Both the position numbers and the translations under genes were made by a program. A model generated the notes under the pieces. That model saw only the letters and a list, made by a program, of their open reading frames with translations, searched no databases and had not been told where the DNA came from. Below, piece by piece: positions 8,172 through 16,584 of a stretch of 64,000 nt of DNA; the stretch's first letter is position 1; the number at the start of each line of letters is the position of its first letter. Source of the stretch: CAVPJW01 sp963705525 (GTDB lineage: Bacteria; Acidobacteriota; Vicinamibacteria; Vicinamibacterales; CAVPJW01); the NCBI GenBank assembly GCA_963705525.1, contig CAVPJW010000006.1, forward strand, positions 124,001 to 188,000. The letters run 5' to 3'.

Positions 8172-10397
8172 TTAGAAACCGACGTCCGCGTCCGGCGCCA
8201 TCTCGAACATTCGTCGGAAGAAGATGCGATTCATTTCCATCGCGTCTGCCTTGGCGTAGGCCTTCATGAATGACTGGTGATAGGGCGAGCCCAGCACTTG
8301 AGCGCCTACTCCACTGGTGATGCTCGCCTTCAAGGGGTCGGCGCTCTTGATGTCCTCGATCTTCATCACGAGATCCGTGTCGAGGATGCCTGCGCGGACG
8401 GACGACCCGACTCCTGGAAAATACATGTTCTGGGCTCTCATGTCCCCCCAAACCATGTCGTTCTCACCCAGTTTCTTGGCGAGATCCCTGACGGCGTCCG
8501 GAATGCCCGGGATATTGCGTATGTCTTTCATGGCCGTCATGTTGTTGAGCGGGTTCTCCCACTTCTGGAGCTCGCCTTCGACATTCTGCATGACCAGGTA
8601 CGAAACGCTGGTCGCGCCGCCGTGCCGGACGCCGTAGATCTTGGGTGTCGGGATGCCTAGTTCGCGAAGTAGTTTGTCGCCGTACACTTGGCGTTCGAGC
8701 GACATGAGACCCTCGTCCGAGGTGTTGTGAATGATTTTCACCGCAAGGCCGGGATTGTTCGGCACCCGATACACATCTCCAAAGGCGCCATCTTCGCCAA
8801 TCCGCCGGCCCATCTCTTGAGTGCCGAGTCCGCGGCCGCTATTCGGCCGCGAGAACCTGATTCGCAGTCCTTCAAGATTTCGCGCGATCTTGCCGGCGTT
8901 CGGGTCGAGTTTTTCGGTCGCGCTGATTCTCTCGGCAAGCGCTCGTGCCTCGCGAAGCCTCGTCATAACCTCGGCATCCGTGAGCGGGCTCGGCCGCGAC
9001 ACCTTGAATTGGATCCATTCCTTTCCGGTGGTGAGCCATCCCTTCAGCGTGCCGCTAAATCGTTCGGCGTTTGAAATGGCGCCGGCTTCTTTTGCGATCT
9101 TCTCGACCGTGCGGGCCTTGCCGCAGCCGGGCAGGGGAACCCAGATCAACGCTCTCGCCGTTGCCCGACCCTTGCTCCGATTCCAGAGGTCATTCCACTT
9201 GTCCAGCTCGTGGACCGCAGGAGGCAGCGGGTTGAGCTTGGAAAGGTTGAGAGGATTCTGGACGTAATAGTTGACGGAGCTCTGCGCGCTCAGGATGCCC
9301 TTGTTCAGGTCGCGCCCGATGTTTTCAGGCTGCCGCGCGTACTGTCCGGCGCGGTCCAACAACCCCGCCCCGGTGTTGGCGATGCTTTCGAGCTCTTCCA
9401 TCCCCATGACGCCGAGCTCGCTGATGAATTCACCCGTCGTCTCGGGACTGTCGCCGAGCCCTGGCTTTATCTCGTTCAGCTTGGCCTTGAGCTGGACCGC
9501 GAGCTCGAGCAGACGGCTTCGCGCAGCATCTGAAGCGTCGACGCAATCGCTCGGATCGCGTGAATCGGACGGCGAGGTACCAGGCTTTCCCCCCGGCGTG
9601 TTGCCGCCCGTCGTTCCGCCCGATGTTCCTCCCGACGTTCCGCCTGACTGCGTGCCGCCGGACTTCGGATTCCCGCCGGTGCCTGGCGTCGTGCCGCCGG
9701 TTTTCGAGGTGCCGCCTGGGATTGGATTTGTGCCGGTATTCGCTGAGGTTGGCAGCCGGCCCTGGCGGAGCTGATCGAGCGCGGCCATGACCTCTTTGAG
9801 GATGGTGGCGCCCAGATCCGCAGCCAGCTTGAACAACTTGTCCGAGCACGTGTCGCACTTCTTGATTTCCTCTTTGGCCTGCTGCTGCTTGTCGTTGCCT
9901 TCCTTGACCAGCTGCCCGCGCATCGGATCGACCGTGCCGCGCGCTTCTTTGTATTTCTCGTTGGCCTCGCGGAGAAACGTGATCGCCGAATCGAGCGGTC
10001 CCCAGCACTTCTGAACTTCGCCCTTCAGCTGTGGATGCGACTCTTCGATTTCGGGTCTTTTCGCATCACACTCTCGCGCCATCTGCTCGATGAGCCACGG
10101 CGCGCCGCTCGCGTTGCGCACGTAGTGGTTGCAGTCGCTGAGCGCAACCATCCCCGGGTCGCGACCTGCCTCGAGGAGTCGCCCCTGCTCCTGCAGCTTG
10201 CGCAGGCGCTCGCCTTCGGCGACGGCCTGACGCTGTTGTTCCGCGGTCAGGCCGCCTTGCGCGCCGCCGGGATAACGCGGGTCGGGATTCTGCGCCTGCG
10301 CTCGTGCGACAGGGGCGAACTGCCCTGCGCCGAGCGACGCGATGAAAATGACGAGGACGATCAGCGCCGAGTACCAACGTCGTCGGGCGTCGACCAT
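8172..10397 (-). CDS. Exported protein with C-terminal protein-kinase-like domain
   Basis: The protein has 741 residues. ATG 10397 follows AGAAGGA and begins a Sec signal peptide (ALIVLVIFIASLGAGQF) with a cut site near ARAQA. Residues about 45-210 are helical and Cys-containing. Residues about 212-280 are a Gly/Thr/Pro-rich spacer. Residues about 285-500 are helical, with a short hydrophobic piece (LIWVPLPGCGKA) like the pre-toxin region of polymorphic toxins. From about 525 to the end there is a kinase fold: Gly-rich loop GEDGAFGDVY, Lys in LAVKII, catalytic loop WGDMRAQN near 651 (Asp and Asn present, the HRD His/Arg absent), and LDTD near 674 in place of DFG. A secreted kinase or kinase-type effector is inferred; the target is unknown. 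It is divergent from the CHASE2 gene. Confidence 0.75.
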   Translation of the reverse strand: MVDARRRWYSALIVLVIFIASLGAGQFAPVARAQAQNPDPRYPGGAQGGLTAEQQRQAVAEGERLRKLQEQGRLLEAGRDPGMVALSDCNHYVRNASGAPWLIEQMARECDAKRPEIEESHPQLKGEVQKCWGPLDSAITFLREANEKYKEARGTVDPMRGQLVKEGNDKQQQAKEEIKKCDTCSDKLFKLAADLGATILKEVMAALDQLRQGRLPTSANTGTNPIPGGTSKTGGTTPGTGGNPKSGGTQSGGTSGGTSGGTTGGNTPGGKPGTSPSDSRDPSDCVDASDAARSRLLELAVQLKAKLNEIKPGLGDSPETTGEFISELGVMGMEELESIANTGAGLLDRAGQYARQPENIGRDLNKGILSAQSSVNYYVQNPLNLSKLNPLPPAVHELDKWNDLWNRSKGRATARALIWVPLPGCGKARTVEKIAKEAGAISNAERFSGTLKGWLTTGKEWIQFKVSRPSPLTDAEVMTRLREARALAERISATEKLDPNAGKIARNLEGLRIRFSRPNSGRGLGTQEMGRRIGEDGAFGDVYRVPNNPGLAVKIIHNTSDEGLMSLERQVYGDKLLRELGIPTPKIYGVRHGGATSVSYLVMQNVEGELQKWENPLNNMTAMKDIRNIPGIPDAVRDLAKKLGENDMVWGDMRAQNMYFPGVGSSVRAGILDTDLVMKIEDIKSADPLKASITSGVGAQVLGSPYHQSFMKAYAKADAMEMNRIFFRRMFEMAPDADVGF

Positions 10398-10496
10398 GGC
10401 GTGTCCTTCTGGTGGCAGTTGAAAAGTGCGGGCACAGAATAAACGCGTTTGGTCGCGGGCGCCAGAGGAACACCGGGGAGCTATAATCCGCCCGAA
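10398..10496. promoter_or_regulatory. Divergent intergenic region, exported kinase-like / CHASE2
   Basis: These 99 bp separate two divergent start codons, so they must hold promoters for both directions. Toward CHASE2 there is a perfect TATAAT at 10482-10487, only ten bases before the ATG, which would give a nearly leaderless transcript. No good -35 lies 16-18 bases before it. No inverted repeat of note was seen. Confidence 0.4.
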
Positions 10497-11924
10497 ATGG
10501 CTCGCTCGGCTGCCAACCGGCGAGATCGACGTGCCCGCACGCTCCGCGCGGCCCTCGCGGGCGTGGTCGTCACATTGGCGCTCCTCTTCCTGAAGTCCCT
10601 CATCGAGCCGTGGCCGCTTGGCCGTCAGATCCGGCTCATGACGTACGACCTCGAACAGATGCGGCTCGGCGACATCGGCGAGCCGGATGTCGTCGTCATC
10701 GACATCGCACCGCTGACGCCGACGAGCGTCCTGTCGACCATCACTCCCAGGCAGCCGCTGCTCGATCTTGTCGAGGCCATCGTCCCCGAAGGCCCATGCG
10801 CGATCGGCATCGATGTGGACATGTCGCCGGATCAGCACGGATACAAAGACCCGTCCGAGGACCCTCGATTCTTCCGACGGATGCTTGAACTCTGGCGGGA
10901 CACTGGCATTCCCATCGTGCTTGGCGTGGACCGGACGATTGGTGAGAGCCCCGAGACGTGGCTCGGCAACGAGGAGTTCGCGCCCCTGGCGGCCGCGATC
11001 GCGATTCCGTACGACACGCGTTACATGATGAAGTTCCTGCTGCGATATTCGCCATCGGACACCGACCGGACGATCGCTGGCAGACTCGACGATGTGCGGC
11101 GGCAGGCGGGCGAGGAATCGGAGGCCGATTCCTCGGGCGAGCTGTCGCCGTCAGGGTGCCGCAGGGTTCCCCTCATCGACGTGAAGGACGGCGCGTCGAT
11201 TCGAAGCCTGAGCTACGCGCTCGCGCGCGGCACGGTCCCGCGTCATGGATTGCCTCGCTGGTTGCGCGCATCCTGGCTCGACTGGGCGTTTGAACCCCTC
11301 GCGCTCAGGCGGCTGTCACCCGAATCGCTCGCCTGGGCCGGCGAGTTCCTCGTCGAGTACGGACAGAGCCTGGAACGGATTCAAGCCGGCGTTGTCAGTC
11401 CCCACCCTCCGGCTGCGACCGCGCGACCGCTCGCGGGCAAGATCGTCCTGCTCGGTCGCGCGTCGATCGCGGCAGACAGATTCCCCGTGCCCGGTCGTCG
11501 CGAAGAATCGGCGGTGCCGGGCGTCTATCTGCACGCCGCCTCCGCGCAGACACTCGTCAGCGGCCCTCTGATCGAACCGACGCGACTCGGAAGAATCGCG
11601 ATCGACATCGGTCTCTCGGTGGTGATCATTGTCATCCTCACCTGGATCCGGCTTCACTACGAGTCGTCGCGCCGCGAGGTCCACGGGGATCGACTCCACC
11701 GAATCCTGACGACATTTGCGATTCTGGGCGTGATAGGCGTCGCCTTCATGATGGTCAAAGTCACACGAGTGATGTGGGAAGACGCGATCCTCGTCATTCT
11801 TGTCCTGCTGGTTCAGCGACCGGCCGAACGCTTTCTCGAATTGGCCAGCACGGACGGCGTCGGGGCGGCGATGAAGGCCTGGCGCGCGGTCGTCTTTCGG
11901 CGTCCGAGGGAGAGAGACCTATGA
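10497..11924 (+). CDS. CHASE2-domain membrane sensor protein
   Basis: The protein has 475 residues. ATG 10497 was chosen because the 16 residues upstream in the open frame have no helix or ribosome site. An N-terminal membrane helix (LAGVVVTLALLFLKSLI) is followed by a long extracytoplasmic CHASE2 domain with the family's DVVVIDIA and IGIDVDMS strands. Two C-terminal helices (about 365-385 and 405-435) end the protein. No kinase, cyclase or phosphodiesterase output domain is attached, so it must act through a partner. Its stop overlaps the next start (ATGA), so the two genes are translationally coupled. CHASE2 is known as an extracellular sensor domain; the ligand is unknown. Confidence 0.85.
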   Translation: MARSAANRRDRRARTLRAALAGVVVTLALLFLKSLIEPWPLGRQIRLMTYDLEQMRLGDIGEPDVVVIDIAPLTPTSVLSTITPRQPLLDLVEAIVPEGPCAIGIDVDMSPDQHGYKDPSEDPRFFRRMLELWRDTGIPIVLGVDRTIGESPETWLGNEEFAPLAAAIAIPYDTRYMMKFLLRYSPSDTDRTIAGRLDDVRRQAGEESEADSSGELSPSGCRRVPLIDVKDGASIRSLSYALARGTVPRHGLPRWLRASWLDWAFEPLALRRLSPESLAWAGEFLVEYGQSLERIQAGVVSPHPPAATARPLAGKIVLLGRASIAADRFPVPGRREESAVPGVYLHAASAQTLVSGPLIEPTRLGRIAIDIGLSVVIIVILTWIRLHYESSRREVHGDRLHRILTTFAILGVIGVAFMMVKVTRVMWEDAILVILVLLVQRPAERFLELASTDGVGAAMKAWRAVVFRRPRERDL

Positions 11925-12301
11925 GATTTGCGATGATGCTGGGTGTTGCGTTGACATGCGGGCTTGTGTCTCACGCACAAGCCCCCGCCGCGATCGTTCA
12001 ACCTGCGGCGACGATCGAAAGCGTCAGCGGCCGGGTGTTCTGGCGGGCAAGCCGGAAGTCCGATTTGTCGCCGCTCGAGACGCTTGGACGTCGCACATTG
12101 AATGCGGGGGAGAGCCTCATGTGCGACGAGGGCGCCACGGTGACCCTCGTCGTCTATGGCCGAGTTGTCACGATTGATCGATCGGCGGGCTGGTATCCCA
12201 TTCCCTTCGTGCCCAGCGGAAAGGTGCCGCATTGGTGGGAGCGGTACGGCGAACGGGGCGGCGCCACGGCCACGGCTCCGTCGCGTCGGGTGATCGGCTA
12301 G
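11921..12301 (+). CDS. Small exported FecR-like protein
   Basis: The protein has 126 residues; its ATG overlaps the CHASE2 stop by four bases. A short Sec signal (MRFAMMLGVALTCGLVSHAQ) leads to a single beta-rich domain. Its order, VSGRVFWR then LNAGESLMCDEGATVTLVVYGRVVTI, resembles the FecR/LysM-associated periplasmic domain. The tail is Pro/Trp-rich then Ala/Thr-rich. A periplasmic partner or ligand of the CHASE2 protein is inferred from the overlap alone. Confidence 0.65.
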   Translation: MRFAMMLGVALTCGLVSHAQAPAAIVQPAATIESVSGRVFWRASRKSDLSPLETLGRRTLNAGESLMCDEGATVTLVVYGRVVTIDRSAGWYPIPFVPSGKVPHWWERYGERGGATATAPSRRVIG

Positions 12302-12334
12302 CTGCGACTGATTGGACTGTCGCGAGGTGGATGC

Positions 12335-13177
12335 CTAGATATCCGCCCGCCCGAGGCGCCTCATCGCGAGCGCGATGGGCAGCGCGACCCAGAACATCAG
12401 CGACAGGGACAGTAGAACGATAGCGCCGACCGTCCCATGGGTGAATCGCAGAAAGGCGAGCGACGCGGCGCCGAAGGCGGCGGTTCCTTCGAGCGCGAGT
12501 AGTGCGGCGGTCCTGACAGCGTCGATTGGGTTGATGAGGACTGCGCCGATGAGAACCCTCGAGGCGGGCCCCGAACGGAGCATGGATGCCACGCCGAGTG
12601 CGGCCAGATCGATGAGGACGGCCGACGCGAACCAGATGGCCAGGGCAAGGGCGAGTGGACGCGTTCGGCTCTGGCCCGGATTCCCGGTCGAGAGCGCCGC
12701 GGCGATGCCGAGGAAGATCGCGGTCAGCACGGCCGATCCCAAGGCCACCAGGATGAATTGCCCGAGACCCTCCCGACCAGATTGCGAGAAGATCACGAGC
12801 CCGGCGATGCCGAACCCAACGGCTTGCGCAGCGGTCAGAGCCTCGAAGAGCCCGATCAACTTTCCTGCCAGAATGGCCGTGCGAGAAACCGGCTGCGAAT
12901 AGAGCAGCTCGGCCGCGCCTCGTTCGGGGGCCAGCGACAGCACGCCGACCATCAATGACGCCAGCGGAACGAGCAGGAGGACGAGCTGCACCAGCGACGA
13001 AGCCGTCCGCGCGAAATCCTGCACTCCACTTCCACCGGAGAGAATGTATCCGGATGCCGTGACTCCCAGTGCAAGCACGGCGAACACGAACGCGAAGATC
13101 TGGGTCCACCGCGATCGGACGGCCAGTCGCAGTTCCATGCGCGCGCAGAGCATCAGGGTGGAGATCGTTTCTGTCAT
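12335..13177 (-). CDS. nosY: ABC-type permease NosY
   Basis: The protein has 280 residues with six predicted membrane helices. The first follows ELRLAVRSRWTQIFAFVFAV; the block around LSLAPERGAAELLYSQPVSR is typical of the ABC-2/NosY family. It is the membrane partner of the NosF ATPase, exporting a sulfur species or other factor needed, with NosD, for copper-centre assembly in NosZ. ATG 13177 overlaps the nosL stop by four bases. It is the last gene of the ten-gene operon. Its 3' end faces the FecR-like gene across 33 bp, without a hairpin. Confidence 0.9.
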   Translation of the reverse strand: MTETISTLMLCARMELRLAVRSRWTQIFAFVFAVLALGVTASGYILSGGSGVQDFARTASSLVQLVLLLVPLASLMVGVLSLAPERGAAELLYSQPVSRTAILAGKLIGLFEALTAAQAVGFGIAGLVIFSQSGREGLGQFILVALGSAVLTAIFLGIAAALSTGNPGQSRTRPLALALAIWFASAVLIDLAALGVASMLRSGPASRVLIGAVLINPIDAVRTAALLALEGTAAFGAASLAFLRFTHGTVGAIVLLSLSLMFWVALPIALAMRRLGRADI

Positions 13178-13650
13178 GGCGGTCCATCCGGTGGTCCGCC
13201 GGCACCGAATACCTTAGAGACCGCCACCGGCTCACCATTTTTCAGATTGGTGTCTGCGGCGCGCGAACGCTCGTCCGCATAACCAACGATGTGCGATCCC
13301 ATAGGCGTGTCCAGCGACGGGAATCGGACATAGAGTGCTCGCGACGCTCGAACCCACTCCCCAGACTTGTGGTCGACCACATACGCGACCGCGCCCTTCA
13401 ACGAACGCTCCGATCGAGCGGTGTAATTCGCGAGACAGCCGATGTCATCAAAAAACCGGGGCTCTTCCCCAGGCTGAACGATCTGGCCGGCCAGGCTCGG
13501 ATCGGAGATCGTCATGCGACAGAACGCACAGCTGTCGCCTCCGCTCCTGAGTTGCGCTGGGCGCGGCGCACCAGATGAGCACGCCGTCAACGAGGCGGCG
13601 AGCGCGACGCCCACCACGGTGGCTCGACATGACAGGGCGCCGCCGATCAC
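13174..13650 (-). CDS. nosL: Copper chaperone lipoprotein NosL
   Basis: The protein has 158 residues. A GTG start at 13650 overlaps the nosF stop (GTGA) and gives a lipoprotein signal with lipobox LTAC. The longer upstream frame would run inside nosF and is rejected. The NosL signature CAFCRMTI, Cys/Met copper ligands, sits near residue 47, followed by FDDIGCLANY. NosL is known to deliver Cu(I) for the NosZ CuZ site on the outer face of the membrane. Here it lies between nosF and nosY. Confidence 0.92.
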   Translation of the reverse strand: MIGGALSCRATVVGVALAASLTACSSGAPRPAQLRSGGDSCAFCRMTISDPSLAGQIVQPGEEPRFFDDIGCLANYTARSERSLKGAVAYVVDHKSGEWVRASRALYVRFPSLDTPMGSHIVGYADERSRAADTNLKNGEPVAVSKVFGAGGPPDGPP

Positions 13651-14546
13651 ACCACACTCCTGACGAGCTCGCGGTAGAACATGTCCAGCCGCCCCTCTTC
13701 GGCTGTCAGCCCGCGAATCTCGGCCCCAGTACTGCGAATCAGATCGAGGATCGCCGGACGCGCATGTGCCGGCCCGGGCACGATGAGCTCCTCCCCGGCC
13801 CACTGCGCGCGCGGAGCGACCGATCGCACGCGGCCAAGCAGGTCGTCGCTCCGCGCTCCCACACGCACTCGCATCACGCCGCGGTCGGCCAGCCTGTCGG
13901 CCAGTTCGGTCTGCGTGAGGGACGCCACGAGGCGGCCGCCGATGATGACGGCAAATCGATCGGCCAGCCGTTCGACGTCGCCAAGCTGATGAGACGTGAA
14001 GAACACCGTTCTCCTCTCCTCACGTCTCCGCTCGACGATGCCATAGAACGCACAGAGACCGTCGGGGTCGAGGGCAGCAGTGGGCTCGTCGAGCAGCAGC
14101 ACGGGCGTGTCGGGCAGGAGCGCGACGGCGAGTCCGAGCCGCTGAACCATGCCGCCCGAGTAGGTCGACACGGCTTGATTGCTCGCACCGTTCAACGACG
14201 CGAACCGCAGCACCTCGGCGCTGCGTTCAGGAGGAACGCCGCGGAGCGCCCGATAGAACTCCACCACCTCACGGGCCGTCAACGCGTCGGGAAATGCGAC
14301 GCGCTGCGGCAGAAATGAAATGAGCCGCCTGGCATCGGCATCGGTGCTCCGCGTGCCCGGAGTCCCAATCAGGACGGTTCCTGAGGTGGGCCGCACCAGT
14401 CCGGCCGCGGCCTTGAGCGACGTGGTCTTGCCGGATCCATTGGGACCGAGAAGCGCCACCACTTCACCCGGATTGACGCGCAGGGTCAGGCGGTCCACCG
14501 CGATGCAGCTGCCGAATGCCTTCGAGAACGCCTCGAACGCGATCAT
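13647..14546 (-). CDS. nosF: ABC transporter ATP-binding protein NosF
   Basis: The protein has 299 residues. Walker A is GPNGSGKTT (about residue 33), the ABC signature is YSGGM (about 130), Walker B is LLLDEPTA (about 150) and the switch His is in FTSHQLGD. Roughly 80 residues follow the ATPase core, as usual for NosF/CcmA-type proteins. It powers NosY. Its start overlaps the nosD stop and its stop overlaps the nosL start, each by four bases. Confidence 0.93.
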   Translation of the reverse strand: MIAFEAFSKAFGSCIAVDRLTLRVNPGEVVALLGPNGSGKTTSLKAAAGLVRPTSGTVLIGTPGTRSTDADARRLISFLPQRVAFPDALTAREVVEFYRALRGVPPERSAEVLRFASLNGASNQAVSTYSGGMVQRLGLAVALLPDTPVLLLDEPTAALDPDGLCAFYGIVERRREERRTVFFTSHQLGDVERLADRFAVIIGGRLVASLTQTELADRLADRGVMRVRVGARSDDLLGRVRSVAPRAQWAGEELIVPGPAHARPAILDLIRSTGAEIRGLTAEEGRLDMFYRELVRSVV

Positions 14547-15868
14547 CGTCGTCGTCCCGACGCGAGAACCGCGGCGCCTGTCGAGAGCGCCAGCATGGAC
14601 GCGAGCAGTCCGGTGAAAGAAACGGTCGCCTGGGGTTGTGAGGCCTCGGCCGTTCGAGGCGGCGCCGGGGGCCGAATCAGAGGCGACGGGTCGACCACCG
14701 GAATCGGCTGGAGAACAGGGAAGGACTCCTCGGCGGCGGCGATGGCCGACGCTGCGAGACTCTGCGCGAGCAGGTCGGCCGCCGTCAGGTTGCCCCTGAG
14801 GTGATCGAAGACGCTCGACAATCTGTACGGTCGATCGCTTCGGCCATCGCCATCGAGGTCCGGTTCACGATTGTCGGACCAGTAGTTCCCGCGGAAGTCT
14901 GTATCAGTTCGTCGTCCCACCAGTGTCAGAGGCGTAAGGTTGGCGACGAACGTATTGCCTGTGAATCGAGTGTTGGCGCACGAGTCGTAGAGGACTATCG
15001 CCACGTCAGACTGCGCGATCACATTGGCGCGAAAGAGCATGTGAGTCGAGCCCTCGAGGAAGATCCCGCGCGCGTTGTCCGCGATGACGTTTTCCTCGGC
15101 GACGACGTCTTCGCACGACTTGAACAGCAATCCAACCGATGCGAACCCGCGATTATGAATGAATCGGTTGCGGCGAAATGTGATCCGCTTCGAATACATC
15201 AAAGCCGTGCCCGCGGCGCCGTTCTCGAAGAGGTTGTCTTCGAACACGTTGTCGTCCGAGAACATGTAGTGGAGGCCGTAGCGCAGGTCGCGCGCCACGT
15301 TTCGTAAGACGACTCCTCCTCCCGACGACTGGATGTACAGCCCATCCCGGACGTTCACGATCTCGTTGTCGATCACCCGAAATCGCTGGGTATTCCAGAG
15401 ATGGATGCCCGATCCCTTCTCTCCCGGTTCCAACCCTGAAATCCCCCGCACCGAGGACTTCTCGACGACGGAATCATCGGCTTCCCGCAGATAGATTCCA
15501 AACAGCGAGCCGGTCACTCGACAATCTCGTATGGTCGCTCGCTTCGCCGACACGTGAATGCCCGCAGTGTCGCGTCCGAGATCGCCGCGGTCTCGACCGT
15601 CGATGTCGAAGCCTTCGATGACGACGTTGGCTGCCCTGATACTGACGACGCTGTTGTTCCCCGAACCGATCAGGCGTGGCCGGCCCAGGCCCACGAGACG
15701 CACTGGCCGATCGATGACGAGATCTCCGACGTATGTGCCGGACGGAACCTCGACGGTGCCGCCTGGAGGCGCTTCGTCGATCAAGCCCTGGACGCTCGAT
15801 TTCTGAATGGGTTGAGTCCCCGAGAGACTCAGCGCGACGACGGCGGTGCAAAGAGTCGCGAGCATCAC
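14543..15868 (-). CDS. nosD: Periplasmic copper-binding protein NosD
   Basis: The protein has 441 residues, starting at GTG 15868 or ATG 15865. A signal peptide is followed by a right-handed parallel beta-helix with repeated NxIxxxxxGI turns (for example VIDNEIVNVRDGLYIQ), the carbohydrate-binding/sugar-hydrolase (CASH) repeat type expected of NosD. After the helix comes a Pro-rich linker and a C-terminal membrane helix (FTGLLASMLALSTGAAVL), so it is anchored. It works with NosFY in maturing the NosZ copper site. Confidence 0.92.
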   Translation of the reverse strand: MMLATLCTAVVALSLSGTQPIQKSSVQGLIDEAPPGGTVEVPSGTYVGDLVIDRPVRLVGLGRPRLIGSGNNSVVSIRAANVVIEGFDIDGRDRGDLGRDTAGIHVSAKRATIRDCRVTGSLFGIYLREADDSVVEKSSVRGISGLEPGEKGSGIHLWNTQRFRVIDNEIVNVRDGLYIQSSGGGVVLRNVARDLRYGLHYMFSDDNVFEDNLFENGAAGTALMYSKRITFRRNRFIHNRGFASVGLLFKSCEDVVAEENVIADNARGIFLEGSTHMLFRANVIAQSDVAIVLYDSCANTRFTGNTFVANLTPLTLVGRRTDTDFRGNYWSDNREPDLDGDGRSDRPYRLSSVFDHLRGNLTAADLLAQSLAASAIAAAEESFPVLQPIPVVDPSPLIRPPAPPRTAEASQPQATVSFTGLLASMLALSTGAAVLASGRRR

Positions 15869-15870
15869 GT

Positions 15871-16509
15871 TCAGGCATTCGCCGTTCGGCTCGCGCGCAG
15901 ATCACGCCACGCGACCACGAGCGCGGCCAAAACGAGAAGGACGGCCGCGCCGATCGCGTACGATCCCGCCGCCGGATAGGAATACACCTCGAAGTTGGCG
16001 AGCTGCTTGAAGCCGAACAGCGGCGGCATGAATGGCGGAACCTTCACGGATGCCGTCGGAGCCAGGCTGTGGCCGTAGCTATACAGCTTGTGAGCGAACG
16101 ACCAGAGCGAGAAGGCCGAGAAATACAGAGACAGCACGGTCACGTCGATGAGTTGTGCCATGGTGCCGTGCACCGCCGCGCGTAGAAAGAGCAGACCCAG
16201 CGCACCGATGACGAACGGCATCCACTTGAACTCGGTGAAATCGTCGGTCGTCAGATCGCGCATGCCGATGTAGTGATTGAGCAGATTGATTTCCTTCAAA
16301 TCCTGTCCGGCGTTGCCACCATCGAGCTTGTAGCTGTAGATGTCCAGCCGCAGTCCCTCGGGATACTGCGGCGCGAACATCGTCATGTTCCAGAGCGGGA
16401 GCACGTAGATGGCGACGAGCAGCAGGGCGGCGCCCACCAGCATCACGCGCGGCTTGATGTCGATCGACCGCCCGAGCCAGCGCGTTGTCCTGTCGAGAAG
16501 CTGTTCCAT
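15871..16509 (-). CDS. nosB: Membrane protein NosB of clade II nos clusters
   Basis: The protein has 212 residues. The first of four hydrophobic segments is VMLVGAALLLVAIYVLPLWN, followed by a soluble loop rich in Tyr/Asp (RLDIYSYKLDGGNAG). Position directly after nosZ and before nosD is that of nosB, a membrane protein restricted to clade II nos operons; its biochemical role is unresolved. The name is by position and topology, not by a motif. The stop lies 3 bases before the nosD GTG. Confidence 0.78.
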   Translation of the reverse strand: MEQLLDRTTRWLGRSIDIKPRVMLVGAALLLVAIYVLPLWNMTMFAPQYPEGLRLDIYSYKLDGGNAGQDLKEINLLNHYIGMRDLTTDDFTEFKWMPFVIGALGLLFLRAAVHGTMAQLIDVTVLSLYFSAFSLWSFAHKLYSYGHSLAPTASVKVPPFMPPLFGFKQLANFEVYSYPAAGSYAIGAAVLLVLAALVVAWRDLRASRTANA

Positions 16510-16584
16510 GACACTTGTCCTCCCGGGTCGGAGCGGACGGCGATCTCCGTCGTGCGCCCCGACCCGAGCCGTCTCTTGCCGCGA

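Noticed and set aside
9555..9760. DNA tandem repeat in the kinase-like gene
   Set aside because: The period comes from codons for Gly-Gly-Thr/Ser linker residues and is coding low complexity, not an intergenic array.
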